Shown: piece by piece, positions 43,448 to 53,038 of the stretch
Layout of the letters: each line of letters begins with the position of its first letter
Numbering within the stretch: position 1 is the stretch's first letter
NCBI RefSeq assembly: GCF_000620665.1
Contig: NZ_JIAU01000009.1
Coordinates: forward strand, 1 to 64,000
DNA from: Sphingomonas sp. URHD0057
GTDB lineage: Bacteria > Pseudomonadota > Alphaproteobacteria > Sphingomonadales > Sphingomonadaceae
Direction: 5' to 3'
Length of the DNA: 64,000 bases
The notes under the pieces: generated by a model
Told to the model about the DNA's origin: nothing
Databases searched by the model: none
The model's input: only the letters and a program-made list of their open reading frames with translations
Program-made: the position numbers and the translations under genes

Positions 43448-44974
43448 ATGAGCAACTCGAAAAGCCTGCTTGCGCTGATGGTTTCAGCTGCAGTCGCGCT
43501 GATCGTCGTGAGCAACTTTTGCATCATCTACATGCTCCACCGCTCGGCCAGCACCGCGGCGGAGCTCGCCGGATCGATCTGGCCGATCGCCCTTCCGACC
43601 ACCGTCGCCATCGTCCTCGTCATGTCGATATTGCACCAGAGCCTAGTCGACGTGCTGTCGCGCCTCGAGCGGAAGGAGCGGGAAGCGAGCCAGCTTGCCC
43701 GGCACGATCCGCTGACCGGCCTCGCCAACAAGCGCCTGCTCGACGAGCGGATCGAGGCGGCGATCGGTTCGAAAAGCAGAAGCAGCGACGGCTTTGCCGT
43801 GTTGATGATCGACCTTGACCATTTCAAGCGAGTCAACGATCTCCTCGGGCACCAAAAAGGCGACGAGGTCCTGAAAGTCGCAGCTTCGAGGCTCGAGAGC
43901 CTGGTTCGCGCAGGCGATACGGTCGCGCGCTTCGGCGGCGACGAGTTCCTGATCCTGGCGCGGATATCGAAACCCCAGGAAGTCCCCAGATTATGCAACC
44001 GGATCGTCGCCGAGATGCAACGCCCTTATACGATCGGCGACAGAGAAGCGTCCCTGCCCGCAAGCATCGGCGCGGTTTCCGCGGCCAATGGCTTCGCCAG
44101 AGCCGAGGAATATGTGCGCGCGGCCGATGTAGCCCTTTACGCGGCCAAGGCCGATGGGCGGAATTGTTTCCGCATGTTCACCGACGATCTCGACGCAAGC
44201 ATCAAACGGCGGAGCACCCTCGAGCTCGATCTCGGGCACTGCCTCGCGACGGGGGACCGCATCTGCATCCACTATCAGCCGCAGATCGACGTCACCGGGT
44301 CGGTCGTCGGCGTCGAATGCCTGTTCCGCTGGACCCACCCGGAATTTGGCGCAATTCCGGCCATTGAAGCGATCAATGTTGCCGAGGAAACACGCCAGAT
44401 CGACGGGCTTGGCGATTTTGTGCTGAGGGAGGCGGCGCGCTTCGCAAAGGAGCATCCTCTGCTCTCGGTCGCGGTCAATGTGTCGCCGGCCCAATTCGGT
44501 TCGCGAAGCGGGCTGCTGCGACGCTTCCTCAAGATCCTCAAGGACGCCGGGGTCGACCCTCACCAGATCGAGCTTGAGGTTACCGAGCAACTGTTCATGC
44601 GCCAGAACGATCGCTGCGAGGAGCAGATCAGCGAGCTGCGGGAGGCCGGGTTCAGGCTTGCGCTCGACGATTTCGGGACAGGATATTCGTCGCTAAGCTA
44701 TTTGCGCAGATTCAAGGTCGATCGCCTGAAGCTCGACCGCTCCTTCTCATGCGAAGGGCAAGCCGGCGATCGGATTGCAATTCTGAGGGCCGCGGTCACG
44801 CTCGCCCATGCAATCGGACTGGAAGTCGTCGCCGAAGGCATCGAGACTCTCGACCAGGAGGCGATTGCGCTCGAGGCGGGCTGCGATATCCTTCAGGGCA
44901 ACCGCTATGCCGCGGCGATGGACCATGGAAGTTTCGAAAACTTCCTCGACGCGCGCAATCGCAAGGTCGCCTGA
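43448..44974 (+). CDS. Membrane GGDEF-EAL protein (diguanylate cyclase / phosphodiesterase)
   Basis: The 508-residue protein has two N-terminal transmembrane helices (about 7-29 and 42-64). A GGDEF domain (about 85-240, intact RFGGDEF) is followed by an EAL domain (about 258-495). The GGDEF active site is intact. The EAL signature reads ECL in VECLFRWTHP, keeping the metal-binding Glu; NVSPAQF, the DDFGTGYSSL loop and KLDRSF are present, so phosphodiesterase activity is possible. Which activity dominates cannot be told from sequence. Confidence 0.92.
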   Translation: MSNSKSLLALMVSAAVALIVVSNFCIIYMLHRSASTAAELAGSIWPIALPTTVAIVLVMSILHQSLVDVLSRLERKEREASQLARHDPLTGLANKRLLDERIEAAIGSKSRSSDGFAVLMIDLDHFKRVNDLLGHQKGDEVLKVAASRLESLVRAGDTVARFGGDEFLILARISKPQEVPRLCNRIVAEMQRPYTIGDREASLPASIGAVSAANGFARAEEYVRAADVALYAAKADGRNCFRMFTDDLDASIKRRSTLELDLGHCLATGDRICIHYQPQIDVTGSVVGVECLFRWTHPEFGAIPAIEAINVAEETRQIDGLGDFVLREAARFAKEHPLLSVAVNVSPAQFGSRSGLLRRFLKILKDAGVDPHQIELEVTEQLFMRQNDRCEEQISELREAGFRLALDDFGTGYSSLSYLRRFKVDRLKLDRSFSCEGQAGDRIAILRAAVTLAHAIGLEVVAEGIETLDQEAIALEAGCDILQGNRYAAAMDHGSFENFLDARNRKVA

Positions 44975-45229
44975 CCCTCGTCACCCCAGTGCCGCTTCGC
45001 TTTCAAAGCGTCGCAACTGCGGCGGCCCATCGGGGTGCGATTCGCGCGCTCCCAAATATTCGGCGAACAGTTGTTTGCCGATCCCGCGTGGGACATTTTT
45101 CGAGCTCTTCGCGTCCACCTCGAAACGGCCACTTGACCCGATCCGAAAGGCCTCGACGCGGGCTCGGCGATTGTCCTATCGCGGCGGACGCGAGCAGCCG
45201 CTCCGCCAAGCGAGGCCAAACGCGACCAG

Positions 45230-45457
45230 ATGAGCGATGACAAGACCCGACGCAGTCGCCAATCCGGACAGGCGCCGGGGCTTCGCCTCATCGACTGCAG
45301 GCCCGATCTCTACCAAATGCTTTCACGGGCGCCCTGTAATCCTGAGCCAAAATCGATGGGCCTGGGCCGCAATCCGCGGCTTATTCTACGGCTGGTCTGG
45401 GCTGCCTTCGGACTAGGCCTGCTTCTGTGTGCGGCGATCGCGCTCGCCCGATCCTAA
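45230..45457 (+). CDS. Small hypothetical membrane protein (75 aa)
   Basis: The reading frame encodes a basic N-terminal half and one C-terminal hydrophobic helix (LILRLVWAAFGLGLLLCAAIAL). No family is recognised and the ribosome binding site is weak. It fills a 500-nt gap between the GGDEF-EAL and RadC-like genes. The hydrophobic helix supports it being real, but it could be chance. Confidence 0.35.
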   Translation: MSDDKTRRSRQSGQAPGLRLIDCRPDLYQMLSRAPCNPEPKSMGLGRNPRLILRLVWAAFGLGLLLCAAIALARS

Positions 45458-45483
45458 GAACGTCGGATGCCGAATGATCCTCG

Positions 45484-46002
45484 CTAGGGGCTCCCGGTCT
45501 TTCGGAGAGCGGTCTTTGGCAAAGACAGGCCGCCGGCACTCGTGATGAGCTCGCCGCAAACCAGCAGATGATCGACCAAGCCGATGCCGGTTTCCTCAAG
45601 GGCGCGTTGAAGCGAGCTTGTCAGCTCGAGATCGGGGCGTCTTGGCACGGGGTCTGCCTCTCGCTCCTGAATGACGATCATGCCCTCGGCCTGCGCCTCG
45701 ATTGCAAGGCGCACAGCGGCCCCGAGAGGGAAATTCTGGACGCCCTCGCCTGCCCTCGGCAAGCGATAGAGGTTGAGGAGATGCAGCTGCGCATCGACCA
45801 GAACCAAGAGAAAATCGGGACAGGGCACGCCGGCGAGCCTTGCCAAGGCGGCCGCGGACTTGCGCGAAGCGATCGGCTCGACGAGCGCGGCCGGAGAACG
45901 CGCGTTCAAAGCGTCCAAAAGCGATTTCGGAGCCATCCTGGCATGGCGCCCACCCCTGGCAGGTAGGCCCAGCGGACCACGCTCCTCGAAAACCTGCCTC
46001 AC
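45484..46002 (-). CDS. RadC-like JAB-domain protein lacking the metal motif
   Basis: The 172-residue protein aligns with the RadC/UPF0758 fold: LLVLVDAQLHLLNLYRL, then PDLELTSSLQRALEETGIGLVDHLLV near the C-terminus. In RadC the HNHPSGDP-type JAMM motif comes just before; here the place reads IVIQEREADPVP, so the metal-binding His residues are gone. The helix-hairpin-helix part is also short. The protein is likely catalytically dead. RadC-like genes are frequent on integrated elements, in line with the nearby integrase. Confidence 0.7.
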   Translation of the reverse strand: MRQVFEERGPLGLPARGGRHARMAPKSLLDALNARSPAALVEPIASRKSAAALARLAGVPCPDFLLVLVDAQLHLLNLYRLPRAGEGVQNFPLGAAVRLAIEAQAEGMIVIQEREADPVPRRPDLELTSSLQRALEETGIGLVDHLLVCGELITSAGGLSLPKTALRKTGSP

Positions 46003-46117
46003 GCTGGGCCCCTTGGCCTCAAGCGCAGGCCATGACTAGAGGGGCGGAACTGATCCATTGCGCTAGAGTCGTAGCGCGCTGGGGCAAGGGCCCGCGGCGA
46101 AAGGAAGGCAAAGTCGA

Positions 46118-48073
46118 GTGAACGGGCTGTTGCAGGTCATTCGGCGCGCGGCCGAGCTGCCGCGGGGCGCAAGGGCCGCCCTCGTTGCCTTGATCGACGT
46201 CTTCGCCTGCATTGCGACCGCAATCCTCGCCTTCTGGCTACGCCTTGGCGAATGGTATCTTTTTGAGGACAATGTCTACACATTCCTGGCGATCGCCATT
46301 CCGTTGTGGCTGGCAATCGCTCTGCTCACACGCACCTATCGCTCCCTCGTCCGCTTCTCGGGCAAGGAGACGCTTCGCCAGCTCGCCCGGCGATGCCTGA
46401 TCATGGCAGTTGGGCTTGGTGCGATCCTCGTCATCGCCCGGCCGGAGGGCATCCCGAGAACGCTCGCAGTCCTTCACCCACTGGTCTTTCTCCTGGCGCT
46501 TGCCGGCGCACGGCTTGGCTTAAGCTCGCTACTCCTCGAAGCGCTCGACGGCGCACCCGTTCGGCAGCGCCGCAAGCGGGTGCTCATTTATGGGGCAGGC
46601 TCGGCAGGCCAGCAGCTTGCACTTTCCGTCGAGCAGGACCGGCAGATCCGGGTCATTGGCTTTGTCGATGAAAACCCCGTGCTTTCCAACCGCTGGCTCG
46701 AGGGCAAGCCCATTTGGCACACCGACGATCTCGAGCGCGTGCTCACGATTGAGAATGTCGATGAAGTCTTCCTGGCCTTGTCGTCGGCGAGCCGGTCGCT
46801 TCGCCGCCGCATTGTCGAGCGGCTTCGCTCGCGCCGCCCGGACGTGCGGGTGCGAATGCTGCCGAGCATTTCCGAAATCGCCTTCGAGCGAGTCTCGGTC
46901 AACGACCTCCGCGATGTCCAGATCGAGGAGCTGCTCGGCCGCGATCCCGTCCACCCTGACCCGCAGCTGATGAGCCGCGACAGCGGCGGCAAGTGCGTGA
47001 TGGTGACGGGGGCCGGCGGCTCGATCGGAAGCGAGCTTTGCCGGCAGATTCTCCGACAGGGCCCGACCCGGCTGGTGCTGGTCGAGCAGTCCGAGCATGC
47101 CCTTTATGTAATCGACTCCGAGCTCAACGAGCTCAAGCTGCGCGAAGGGATCAAGGCCGAGATTGTCCCCGAGCTTACCGACGTCGGGCAGCGGGCCGAG
47201 TGCAGACGGGCGATCCGGGCCTGGCGCCCCGACACCCTGTTTCATGCCGCCGCCTACAAGCATGTCCCGTTGCTTGAGGCCAACCCGCTGCCCGCGATCC
47301 GCAACAATGTACTTGGAACGCTCAATGCCTGCCTTGCCGCGGAGGAATCCGGAACGTCGACCTTCATCCTCGTCAGCACCGACAAGGCCGTCCGCCCTTC
47401 GAGCGTCATGGGCGCCTCGAAACGGATTTGCGAGTTGATCGTCCAGGCCCGCGCAGAGGCGCAGGTGGAAACGGTCTATAGCGGGGTCCGGTTCGGGAAC
47501 GTCCTTGGCTCGAGCGGGTCGGTCGTTCCTCTGTTTCGCGAGCAGATCGAACGAGGCGGTCCGATCACCGTTACCCACCACGACGTCACCCGCTATTTCA
47601 TGACGATCCCGGAAGCGGCCCAGCTGGTCATCCAGGCCGGCGCGATGGCGCAAGGCGGCGATATGTTCCTGCTGGACATGGGCGAGCCCCTCAAGGTTCG
47701 TGACCTCGCCCGCTCGATGGTCGAGCTCAGCGGTCTTTCGGTCCGCGATGACAGCAATCCCGACGGCGACATCGAGATCGTCGAAATCGGCCTCAGGCCC
47801 GGCGAGAAATTGCACGAAGAGCTGCTGCTCGAGGATACAGCGGAGCCGACGTCGCACCCGCGCATCGTTAGGGCCAAGGAGACGATGATTGCCTGGCCGC
47901 AGCTTCAATCGAAGCTCGAAGAGCTCGAAGCCGCGATCGCCGCCGGCGAGGGCAAGGCCGCGCTTCGCCTCGTCGCCTTGCTCGCGCCGCCCTATCAAGC
48001 CAATGGCGCCGACGCACAGCCCGCGCCAGCGCGCAAGTCAAAGCGGGGCAAGGCCGATAAGGTCCTCATCTAA
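46118..48073 (+). CDS. Membrane NDP-sugar 4,6-dehydratase (CapD/FlaA1/PglF-like)
   Basis: The 651-residue protein starts at a GTG after AAGGAAGG. Four transmembrane helices (about 15-135) are followed by a CoA-binding-like Rossmann region ([11 protein letters not shown] near 150). The catalytic SDR domain carries [15 protein letters not shown] near 295, [17 protein letters not shown] and [15 protein letters not shown]. Met in place of the usual catalytic Tyr (MGASK) is typical of the long WbpM/PglF type. It should convert UDP-GlcNAc to the 4-keto-6-deoxy sugar, first step to bacillosamine-type sugars. The aminotransferase and acetyltransferase needed next lie at 60.7 and 62 kb. Confidence 0.92.
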   Translation: MNGLLQVIRRAAELPRGARAALVALIDVFACIATAILAFWLRLGEWYLFEDNVYTFLAIAIPLWLAIALLTRTYRSLVRFSGKETLRQLARRCLIMAVGLGAILVIARPEGIPRTLAVLHPLVFLLALAGARLGLSSLLLEALDGAPVRQRRKRVLIYGAGSAGQQLALSVEQDRQIRVIGFVDENPVLSNRWLEGKPIWHTDDLERVLTIENVDEVFLALSSASRSLRRRIVERLRSRRPDVRVRMLPSISEIAFERVSVNDLRDVQIEELLGRDPVHPDPQLMSRDSGGKCVMVTGAGGSIGSELCRQILRQGPTRLVLVEQSEHALYVIDSELNELKLREGIKAEIVPELTDVGQRAECRRAIRAWRPDTLFHAAAYKHVPLLEANPLPAIRNNVLGTLNACLAAEESGTSTFILVSTDKAVRPSSVMGASKRICELIVQARAEAQVETVYSGVRFGNVLGSSGSVVPLFREQIERGGPITVTHHDVTRYFMTIPEAAQLVIQAGAMAQGGDMFLLDMGEPLKVRDLARSMVELSGLSVRDDSNPDGDIEIVEIGLRPGEKLHEELLLEDTAEPTSHPRIVRAKETMIAWPQLQSKLEELEAAIAAGEGKAALRLVALLAPPYQANGADAQPAPARKSKRGKADKVLI

Positions 48074-48271
48074 GCGGTCGTGGCTAAGGAACTCGAAACT
48101 CGGCGCATCCCGAAGATGGGCGATGTTGCGCTTGGCGCCGGCGAACAATTTGTCGATGCACAGGACCTCATGGCCATCTCCCACCAGGCGATCGCAAAGG
48201 TGGGATCCAAGAAAGCCAGCACCGCGGGTGACCATCACCCGTTTACTGGGCGGATGCTTCAAACCCTGCAT
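48074..48271 (-). pseudogene. Truncated UDP-xylose synthase / NAD-dependent epimerase remnant
   Basis: Only the N-terminal part of a UDP-glucuronate decarboxylase-type SDR remains: [20 protein letters not shown], then [18 protein letters not shown] and a strand ending FEFLSHD. Similarity stops around residue 60; the frame runs a few codons into the 3' end of the dehydratase gene on the other strand. The nucleotide-binding loop has Arg where Gly is expected (VTRGAG for VTGGAG), a further sign of decay. The rest of the gene (about 250 residues) is missing. Confidence 0.75.
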
Positions 48272-48424
48272 CGGCGAAAGACTCCAGGGCCGTTCGGCGA
48301 GCAGCTACGCGCAGCCGCGCCCGAAGGTCACATGGGTGGGAGGGCGACGTTGACAAGGCAAGCGGCCCGGCCAACAGAGCTTGCGACTTTTTCGCGTCAT
48401 TTGAAGCTTGTGAGCCCCTAGCGC

Positions 48425-49159
48425 ATGCGTGCCTATCTCGCCCGCTATCTTACCGCGCTCGGGGCCAAGCTCAGCGGAACTCCGCTGATCCCGGAGCTTG
48501 GCGCTTCCGACAGAGCGCTGCTTGGAGCGGTCGAGGGCCTCTCCATGACCTCGCCGATTGCGCAATGGGAGCTGATCCAGGCGATCCGCCATATCGAAGC
48601 GAACGGAATCTTGGGCGATATTGTCGAGTGCGGAGTGTGGCGCGGCGGCAATCTCGTCCTTGCGGGATTGCTCAGGAAAGAGCTCGGGTTCGAGCGCGCA
48701 ATCTGGGCGTTCGATACCTTTTCCGGAATGACGGCGCCGACCGCAGCGGACTTCAAGCCAGCGGAATCCTTCGACGTTCCCAGGAAGCACGCAAAGCTCC
48801 AGCGCCGCGACCGCAACCAATGGTGCCTGGCGTCCGAGGCGGAGGTCCTTGGAAACTTCAAGGCGCGCGTCGGAAATGACCGTCTCAAGATGATCAAGGG
48901 CCCAGTCGAAGAGACGCTTGGGCATCCCGAAAATCTGCCTGGCAGGATCGCCATCCTCCGCCTCGACACCGATTTTTACGAAAGCACCAAAACGGAGCTT
49001 GAAGCGCTCTATCCCAGGCTCTCCAGTGGAGGCGTCCTGATCATCGACGATTATGGCGAATGGGCTGGAGCGCGCAAAGCCGTCGACGAATATTTCGCGG
49101 AGCAAAAACCCTGGCTCCATTATGTGACTCACACCGTGCGCCTGATGATAAAGCCATGA
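48425..49159 (+). CDS. TylF/MycF-family O-methyltransferase
   Basis: The 244-residue protein shows SAM-binding DIVECGVWRGGN near residue 65, FDTFSGM near residue 98, and metal/catalytic segments LRLDTDFYEST and GGVLIIDDYGEWAGARKAVDEY. This matches macrocin O-methyltransferase (TylF/MycF) enzymes, which methylate sugar hydroxyls with Mg. Here it probably methylates a sugar nucleotide or glycan unit. Its stop overlaps the next start (ATGA). It heads a plus-strand run of seven overlapping genes. Confidence 0.88.
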   Translation: MRAYLARYLTALGAKLSGTPLIPELGASDRALLGAVEGLSMTSPIAQWELIQAIRHIEANGILGDIVECGVWRGGNLVLAGLLRKELGFERAIWAFDTFSGMTAPTAADFKPAESFDVPRKHAKLQRRDRNQWCLASEAEVLGNFKARVGNDRLKMIKGPVEETLGHPENLPGRIAILRLDTDFYESTKTELEALYPRLSSGGVLIIDDYGEWAGARKAVDEYFAEQKPWLHYVTHTVRLMIKP

Positions 49160-50730
49160 GCGAGGCTCCAATGCCGCATGAAGCGGGCCCGCCCCCCTCG
49201 ACAAGCGCCGGCCGGGCGCCGCCGGCGGTGCCGCGCGTGTTCCAAGCCCTGCTCATCGCCTACATTTTGCTGACCGGCGAGCTGGTCCGCGGCCTGCAAG
49301 CGGCGCTGTTCGGCCTGCAAGGCGGCGGCGATGCGGCATTCACCATTGCCATCCTGCTTGCGATCGCGGTCGACATTGCCCGGATCGCGCCGCTCGTCGC
49401 TTATGCGCGCCATCCGTTGGGCATCCTTCATCCGCTGATCCTGACGGTCCTGCTATGGCCGCTCCTCGTCGCCATGCCGCGCACCATCGACGAGCTGGGC
49501 GGTCTTGGCGGACTTCTCTTGGGCGAGCAGGTGACGCCGCCTTATTATGCTGGCCTGGGTTGGGCGCCCGGCCCCGATATCTGGGTGGCAGTTGCCTGGT
49601 CGAACCTTTGCGCGCTCCTTGCGCTGCTCGCGACCTATGCGGGCTTCGCCTTCGCACGCGAGCGGACGCCCCCCAACGATCAACTGTGGCGACCCCGCAT
49701 CGCGTTCGACGGCAAGCGCCTGCGCGCGCTCGCGGTCGGGCTCATTGCGGCCAGCCTTGCCATCCTCCTCCTTCTGATTGCGATGCGGGGCGGGCTTGCC
49801 CTCCACTTCGCCGACATGGCGCGCGGCCGGTTCCGCTCGATGGCCGGCCTTGGCCCGCTGGTGGCGGCGGTCGATCTTGGCCTGGTTGCGATCATCGTGT
49901 GGGTCGCCGCCCGACCCGAGGATGCGCGACGGCCCTTGTTCATCGTCTCGATGCTGCTCGTCGCGGCGGCGCAATTCATGAGCAATGGGGCGCGCAGCGC
50001 TGCGTTTGCCGCGTTCATCATGGTCGGCCTCGCGTGGGCGTTGAGGACGCGCCGGATCCCGTGGCGGCTGGCGCTGATCATGGTCCCGGCCTTCTTCCTT
50101 GCGTTCGGCGCGCTCAACATCATCCGCACCGCCGGCTTCGGCGGCGAAGGCGCCGGGCAAGCGATCGAGGCGGCCGATACGAGCGACATGCTAAGCCGCG
50201 TCGAAGAGGAGATCGAGCTCCGCCGCTCGCTCGAGTCGACCGTTCCGGTCATCTCGCAAGGCCAGGAGCTCATGGGCGGCCCGCTCCTCGGCAGTTCTTA
50301 CGCCGCCGCCGTCTTCGCGTTTGTTCCGCGTTGGATCTGGCCGGAAAAGCCGCGCGGCGCGGGCTCGCTCTATGCGCAGAATTTCCTGGGCGAGGTCCGC
50401 GAAGGTCTGACGGTGCCTGTCAACTCCGTGGCCGAAGCCCACTGGAATTTCGGGATCCTCGGCGTGATCCTCTTGTTCCTGCTCTATGGCGCGATCATTC
50501 GCCGGGCCCATCATTTCTATATCGTGCGCCACGACAATCCGTTCGCGATCGCGGCATTCGTGCTGTTCGTCACCGCCTTCCATCTGTCGACCGACGACCT
50601 TGTGCTGTTCCAGCAGCAAACTGCGTTGCTATTGCTCACCCTCGGACTGGCGATCCCTTTCGCAGCGCGGGCGCGTCGGGCACCGGAGATACGGCCGGCG
50701 ACGCCAAGCCGTATCGTGGGACCGGCGTGA
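49156..50730 (+). CDS. Polysaccharide polymerase, Wzy-like integral membrane protein
   Basis: The 524-residue protein has about eleven hydrophobic helices and a large loop (about 330-430) containing SNGARSAAFAAF before it and LLGSSYAAAVFAFVPRWIWPEKP within it. Such loops and the oligosaccharide repeat context indicate a Wzy/O-antigen polymerase-type enzyme. Sequence identity within this family is always low, so the call rests on topology and neighbours. Start at 49156 overlaps the previous stop; the next gene's GTG overlaps its stop. Confidence 0.75.
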   Translation: MSEAPMPHEAGPPPSTSAGRAPPAVPRVFQALLIAYILLTGELVRGLQAALFGLQGGGDAAFTIAILLAIAVDIARIAPLVAYARHPLGILHPLILTVLLWPLLVAMPRTIDELGGLGGLLLGEQVTPPYYAGLGWAPGPDIWVAVAWSNLCALLALLATYAGFAFARERTPPNDQLWRPRIAFDGKRLRALAVGLIAASLAILLLLIAMRGGLALHFADMARGRFRSMAGLGPLVAAVDLGLVAIIVWVAARPEDARRPLFIVSMLLVAAAQFMSNGARSAAFAAFIMVGLAWALRTRRIPWRLALIMVPAFFLAFGALNIIRTAGFGGEGAGQAIEAADTSDMLSRVEEEIELRRSLESTVPVISQGQELMGGPLLGSSYAAAVFAFVPRWIWPEKPRGAGSLYAQNFLGEVREGLTVPVNSVAEAHWNFGILGVILLFLLYGAIIRRAHHFYIVRHDNPFAIAAFVLFVTAFHLSTDDLVLFQQQTALLLLTLGLAIPFAARARRAPEIRPATPSRIVGPA

Positions 50731-51914
50731 GCAGAACGCCCGCGCCAGCTAACGGGGGCAGCGTCGCGGATGCGGCGAAGCCCAGGGTCCTCCACGTCCT
50801 CAAGAGCCTCCCGCTGGGCGGGATCGAGAGCTGGCTGATGCATGTGCTGCGGCACGATCGCGCGTCCGTTGTCGCCCACGAGCTCTTGCTGATGGTCGAG
50901 AAACCAGGCGCCTATGAGGCAGAAGCGCGGTCGCTCGGGGTCCGGATCCACAAGGTCGTGAAGGGGCGAAGCTGGTTCTCCTGGCTTCCCCGCTTTTATC
51001 ACTTCCTGAGGCGTGAAGGGCCCTTTGCCGCCGTTCATTCCCATTCGTCGCGCATTGGCGGAGCAATCCTTGCCGTCGCAGCGCTTGCCCGTGTCCCGGC
51101 CCGCATCGCCCATCAGCACGATGCGCGAAGCGCCGGCCCTGATTTCACGGGCGGCCGGGAAGCGTTCCTCCGGCGCGCGAATATGGTCCTCACGAAATTG
51201 ACGGCAACGCGCCGCATCGGGATTACCGAGACCGCGATCGAGGACATCGCCGGCCCCGGGTGGCAGAGGCATAAGGATTGCTCGATCCTTCTTTACGGAT
51301 TCGATTTTTCAAGCTTCGACGGCGCCGAAGCCCGCGCCGCGGCGCTTCGCCGGAGTCTCGACCTTCGGCCGGGGAACCGGGTCGTCGGGCATGTCGGGCG
51401 TTTCGATCCGGTCAAGAACCACGACTTCCTCCTCAAGGTCTTCGCGCGCCTCGCGCGTGCAGATCCCGAGGCGCGGCTGGTGATGGTTGGGCGGGGTTCA
51501 CTCGAGCCGGAGGTACGCAAGCTCGGCGAAGCGCTGGGCGTCGCCGACCGGCTTCGGTTCGCCGGATCGACCCGGGATATTGCGGCCTATATGGCTCTGT
51601 TCGATCTTTTCCTCTTCCCATCGTTCAGCGAGGGCCTTGGCATCGTTTGCGTCGAAGCGCAGGCGGCTGGAACGCCGGTCCTCGCATCCGATACGGTGCC
51701 GCGGGAGGCGGCGGTGGTGAAGGAGGGTTTCCATGTCCTCCCGCTCGGGGCGGGCGAAGACCTTTGGGCAAGGCGCAGCGCCGAGCTCCTCGCAATGCCG
51801 AAGAGTGATGCGCAAGCGTGGCGCAATCAGGTCGACCAAAGCGCCTTCGGCATCGAGCGCTGCGTCCGCGACCTCCACGGCGTCTATCGCGAAGAGCTTG
51901 CGCTCAAGGGATGA
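50727..51914 (+). CDS. Glycosyltransferase family 4
   Basis: The GTG at 50727 overlaps the polymerase stop and gives 395 residues. The frame is open further upstream but that part is shadow of the polymerase gene. A GT-B fold is indicated by VLHVLKSLPLGGIESWLMHVL near residue 20, HSHSSRIGG, then VGRFDPVKNHDFLLKVFARL and the nucleotide-sugar segment PSFSEGLGIVCVEAQAAGTPVL. Retaining GT4 enzyme; donor sugar unknown. Cytosolic or membrane-associated. Confidence 0.9.
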   Translation: MSRTPAPANGGSVADAAKPRVLHVLKSLPLGGIESWLMHVLRHDRASVVAHELLLMVEKPGAYEAEARSLGVRIHKVVKGRSWFSWLPRFYHFLRREGPFAAVHSHSSRIGGAILAVAALARVPARIAHQHDARSAGPDFTGGREAFLRRANMVLTKLTATRRIGITETAIEDIAGPGWQRHKDCSILLYGFDFSSFDGAEARAAALRRSLDLRPGNRVVGHVGRFDPVKNHDFLLKVFARLARADPEARLVMVGRGSLEPEVRKLGEALGVADRLRFAGSTRDIAAYMALFDLFLFPSFSEGLGIVCVEAQAAGTPVLASDTVPREAAVVKEGFHVLPLGAGEDLWARRSAELLAMPKSDAQAWRNQVDQSAFGIERCVRDLHGVYREELALKG

Positions 51915-53038
51915 AGGAGCCGGTCCTGTTTCTCATTCTCCAGGGCGAGGCTCGCGCCAACGGGGGCCTTGAGAGCATTTCGCAAGTGATGGCGCGGCTC
52001 AAGCACTACCGGCCAATCGTGCTCACCAACCTTGAGACTTCATTCTCGCACAGGTGGCGCGAGGCGGGGATCGAGGTCCATGTCGTTGCCGAGCAGGCCT
52101 CGCAAGGATTGTTGCGCAACCCCGCGGCGATCTTGTCGACCTATCGCCGCTACCATCGGCAAGTGTGGACCATCCTTCAAGCGAGCGGCGCGCGCATCGT
52201 TCACTTCAATGACCCGCTGGCGTTCCAGCTCGGGCTCTTGCCGGCAAAGCTCTGCGGCGCCGCTCTTGTCCTCAACCTTCGCGACACGCTCGAACCGGCA
52301 AGGAAGCCACCAAGACTCAGATACCGCCTGATCTTCGCTGCGGCCGATCATGTCCTTTATCTGTCGGAAGACATGGCGGAACGCTGGCGCGGAATCGCTC
52401 CCAACGCCGCTTCATCGTTCAGCGTCACATATTCCATCGTCGATCCTGAGCGTTTTGCGCCGGCGCCGGCCGGGGAGCGTGACGACCCGCCGGTGGTCCT
52501 CGTGCCCTCGATATTCTGGCCCAAGAAAGGCCAGCTCGAATTTATCCGACACGCCGTTCCAGCACTGGCGAGCCGCGGCATCGAGACCTGGTTTGCGGGC
52601 GATTTTGAGCCCGCGACAGAGCCTTATGCAAGGAAGTGCGCCGTCGCCGCGGCGCCTTTTTCAGGTCATGTCCGCTTCCTTGGTTATCAGGCCGGCATGG
52701 CCGATCTTTATGCGCGTGCGGCCGTCATTGCCGTCCCCTCGCGCCATGAAGGCCTCATGCGCGGAATGATTGAGGCGATGAGCTGCGGGCGGGCTGTGGT
52801 CAGCTTCGATGTCTGCTCGGCCCGCGAGCTCCTCGAAGAAAAGTCGCGGGGTGCGGGCGAGGTCGTAAACCAGGGGAATTATGCGGGGATGGCCGAAGCG
52901 CTCATCCGCTTCGCGATGGATCCCCTCGCCCGGGCAGCTGCGGGCGCTGCGGGAGTCGCCGCGGCGCGGGAGCTGTTCGATCCCGACAGGGTCATCGAGC
53001 GCCATGAGCGCGCTTACCGCCATTCGAGGGACCGTTGA
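51911..53038 (+). CDS. Glycosyltransferase family 4
   Basis: The ATG at 51911 overlaps the previous stop by 4 nt. The 375-residue GT-B protein has an N-terminal acceptor domain (LILQGEARANGGLESISQVM) and a C-terminal donor domain with PSIFWPKKGQLEF near residue 197 and PSRHEGLMRGMIEAMSCGRAVVSFD. Donor and linkage are not deducible. It is translationally linked to the flippase gene (TGATG junction). Confidence 0.88.
   Translation: MKEPVLFLILQGEARANGGLESISQVMARLKHYRPIVLTNLETSFSHRWREAGIEVHVVAEQASQGLLRNPAAILSTYRRYHRQVWTILQASGARIVHFNDPLAFQLGLLPAKLCGAALVLNLRDTLEPARKPPRLRYRLIFAAADHVLYLSEDMAERWRGIAPNAASSFSVTYSIVDPERFAPAPAGERDDPPVVLVPSIFWPKKGQLEFIRHAVPALASRGIETWFAGDFEPATEPYARKCAVAAAPFSGHVRFLGYQAGMADLYARAAVIAVPSRHEGLMRGMIEAMSCGRAVVSFDVCSARELLEEKSRGAGEVVNQGNYAGMAEALIRFAMDPLARAAAGAAGVAAARELFDPDRVIERHERAYRHSRDR

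Noticed and set aside
48305-49204. 299-codon minus-strand frame opposite the TylF-like gene
   Set aside because: It is antisense to a clearly conserved methyltransferase and shows no family features.
49455-50726. Long in-frame extension upstream of the glycosyltransferase at 50727
   Set aside because: It overlaps the Wzy-like gene in another frame, its translation is Arg/Pro-rich without domains, and the GTG at 50727 fits the coupled-start pattern of the operon.
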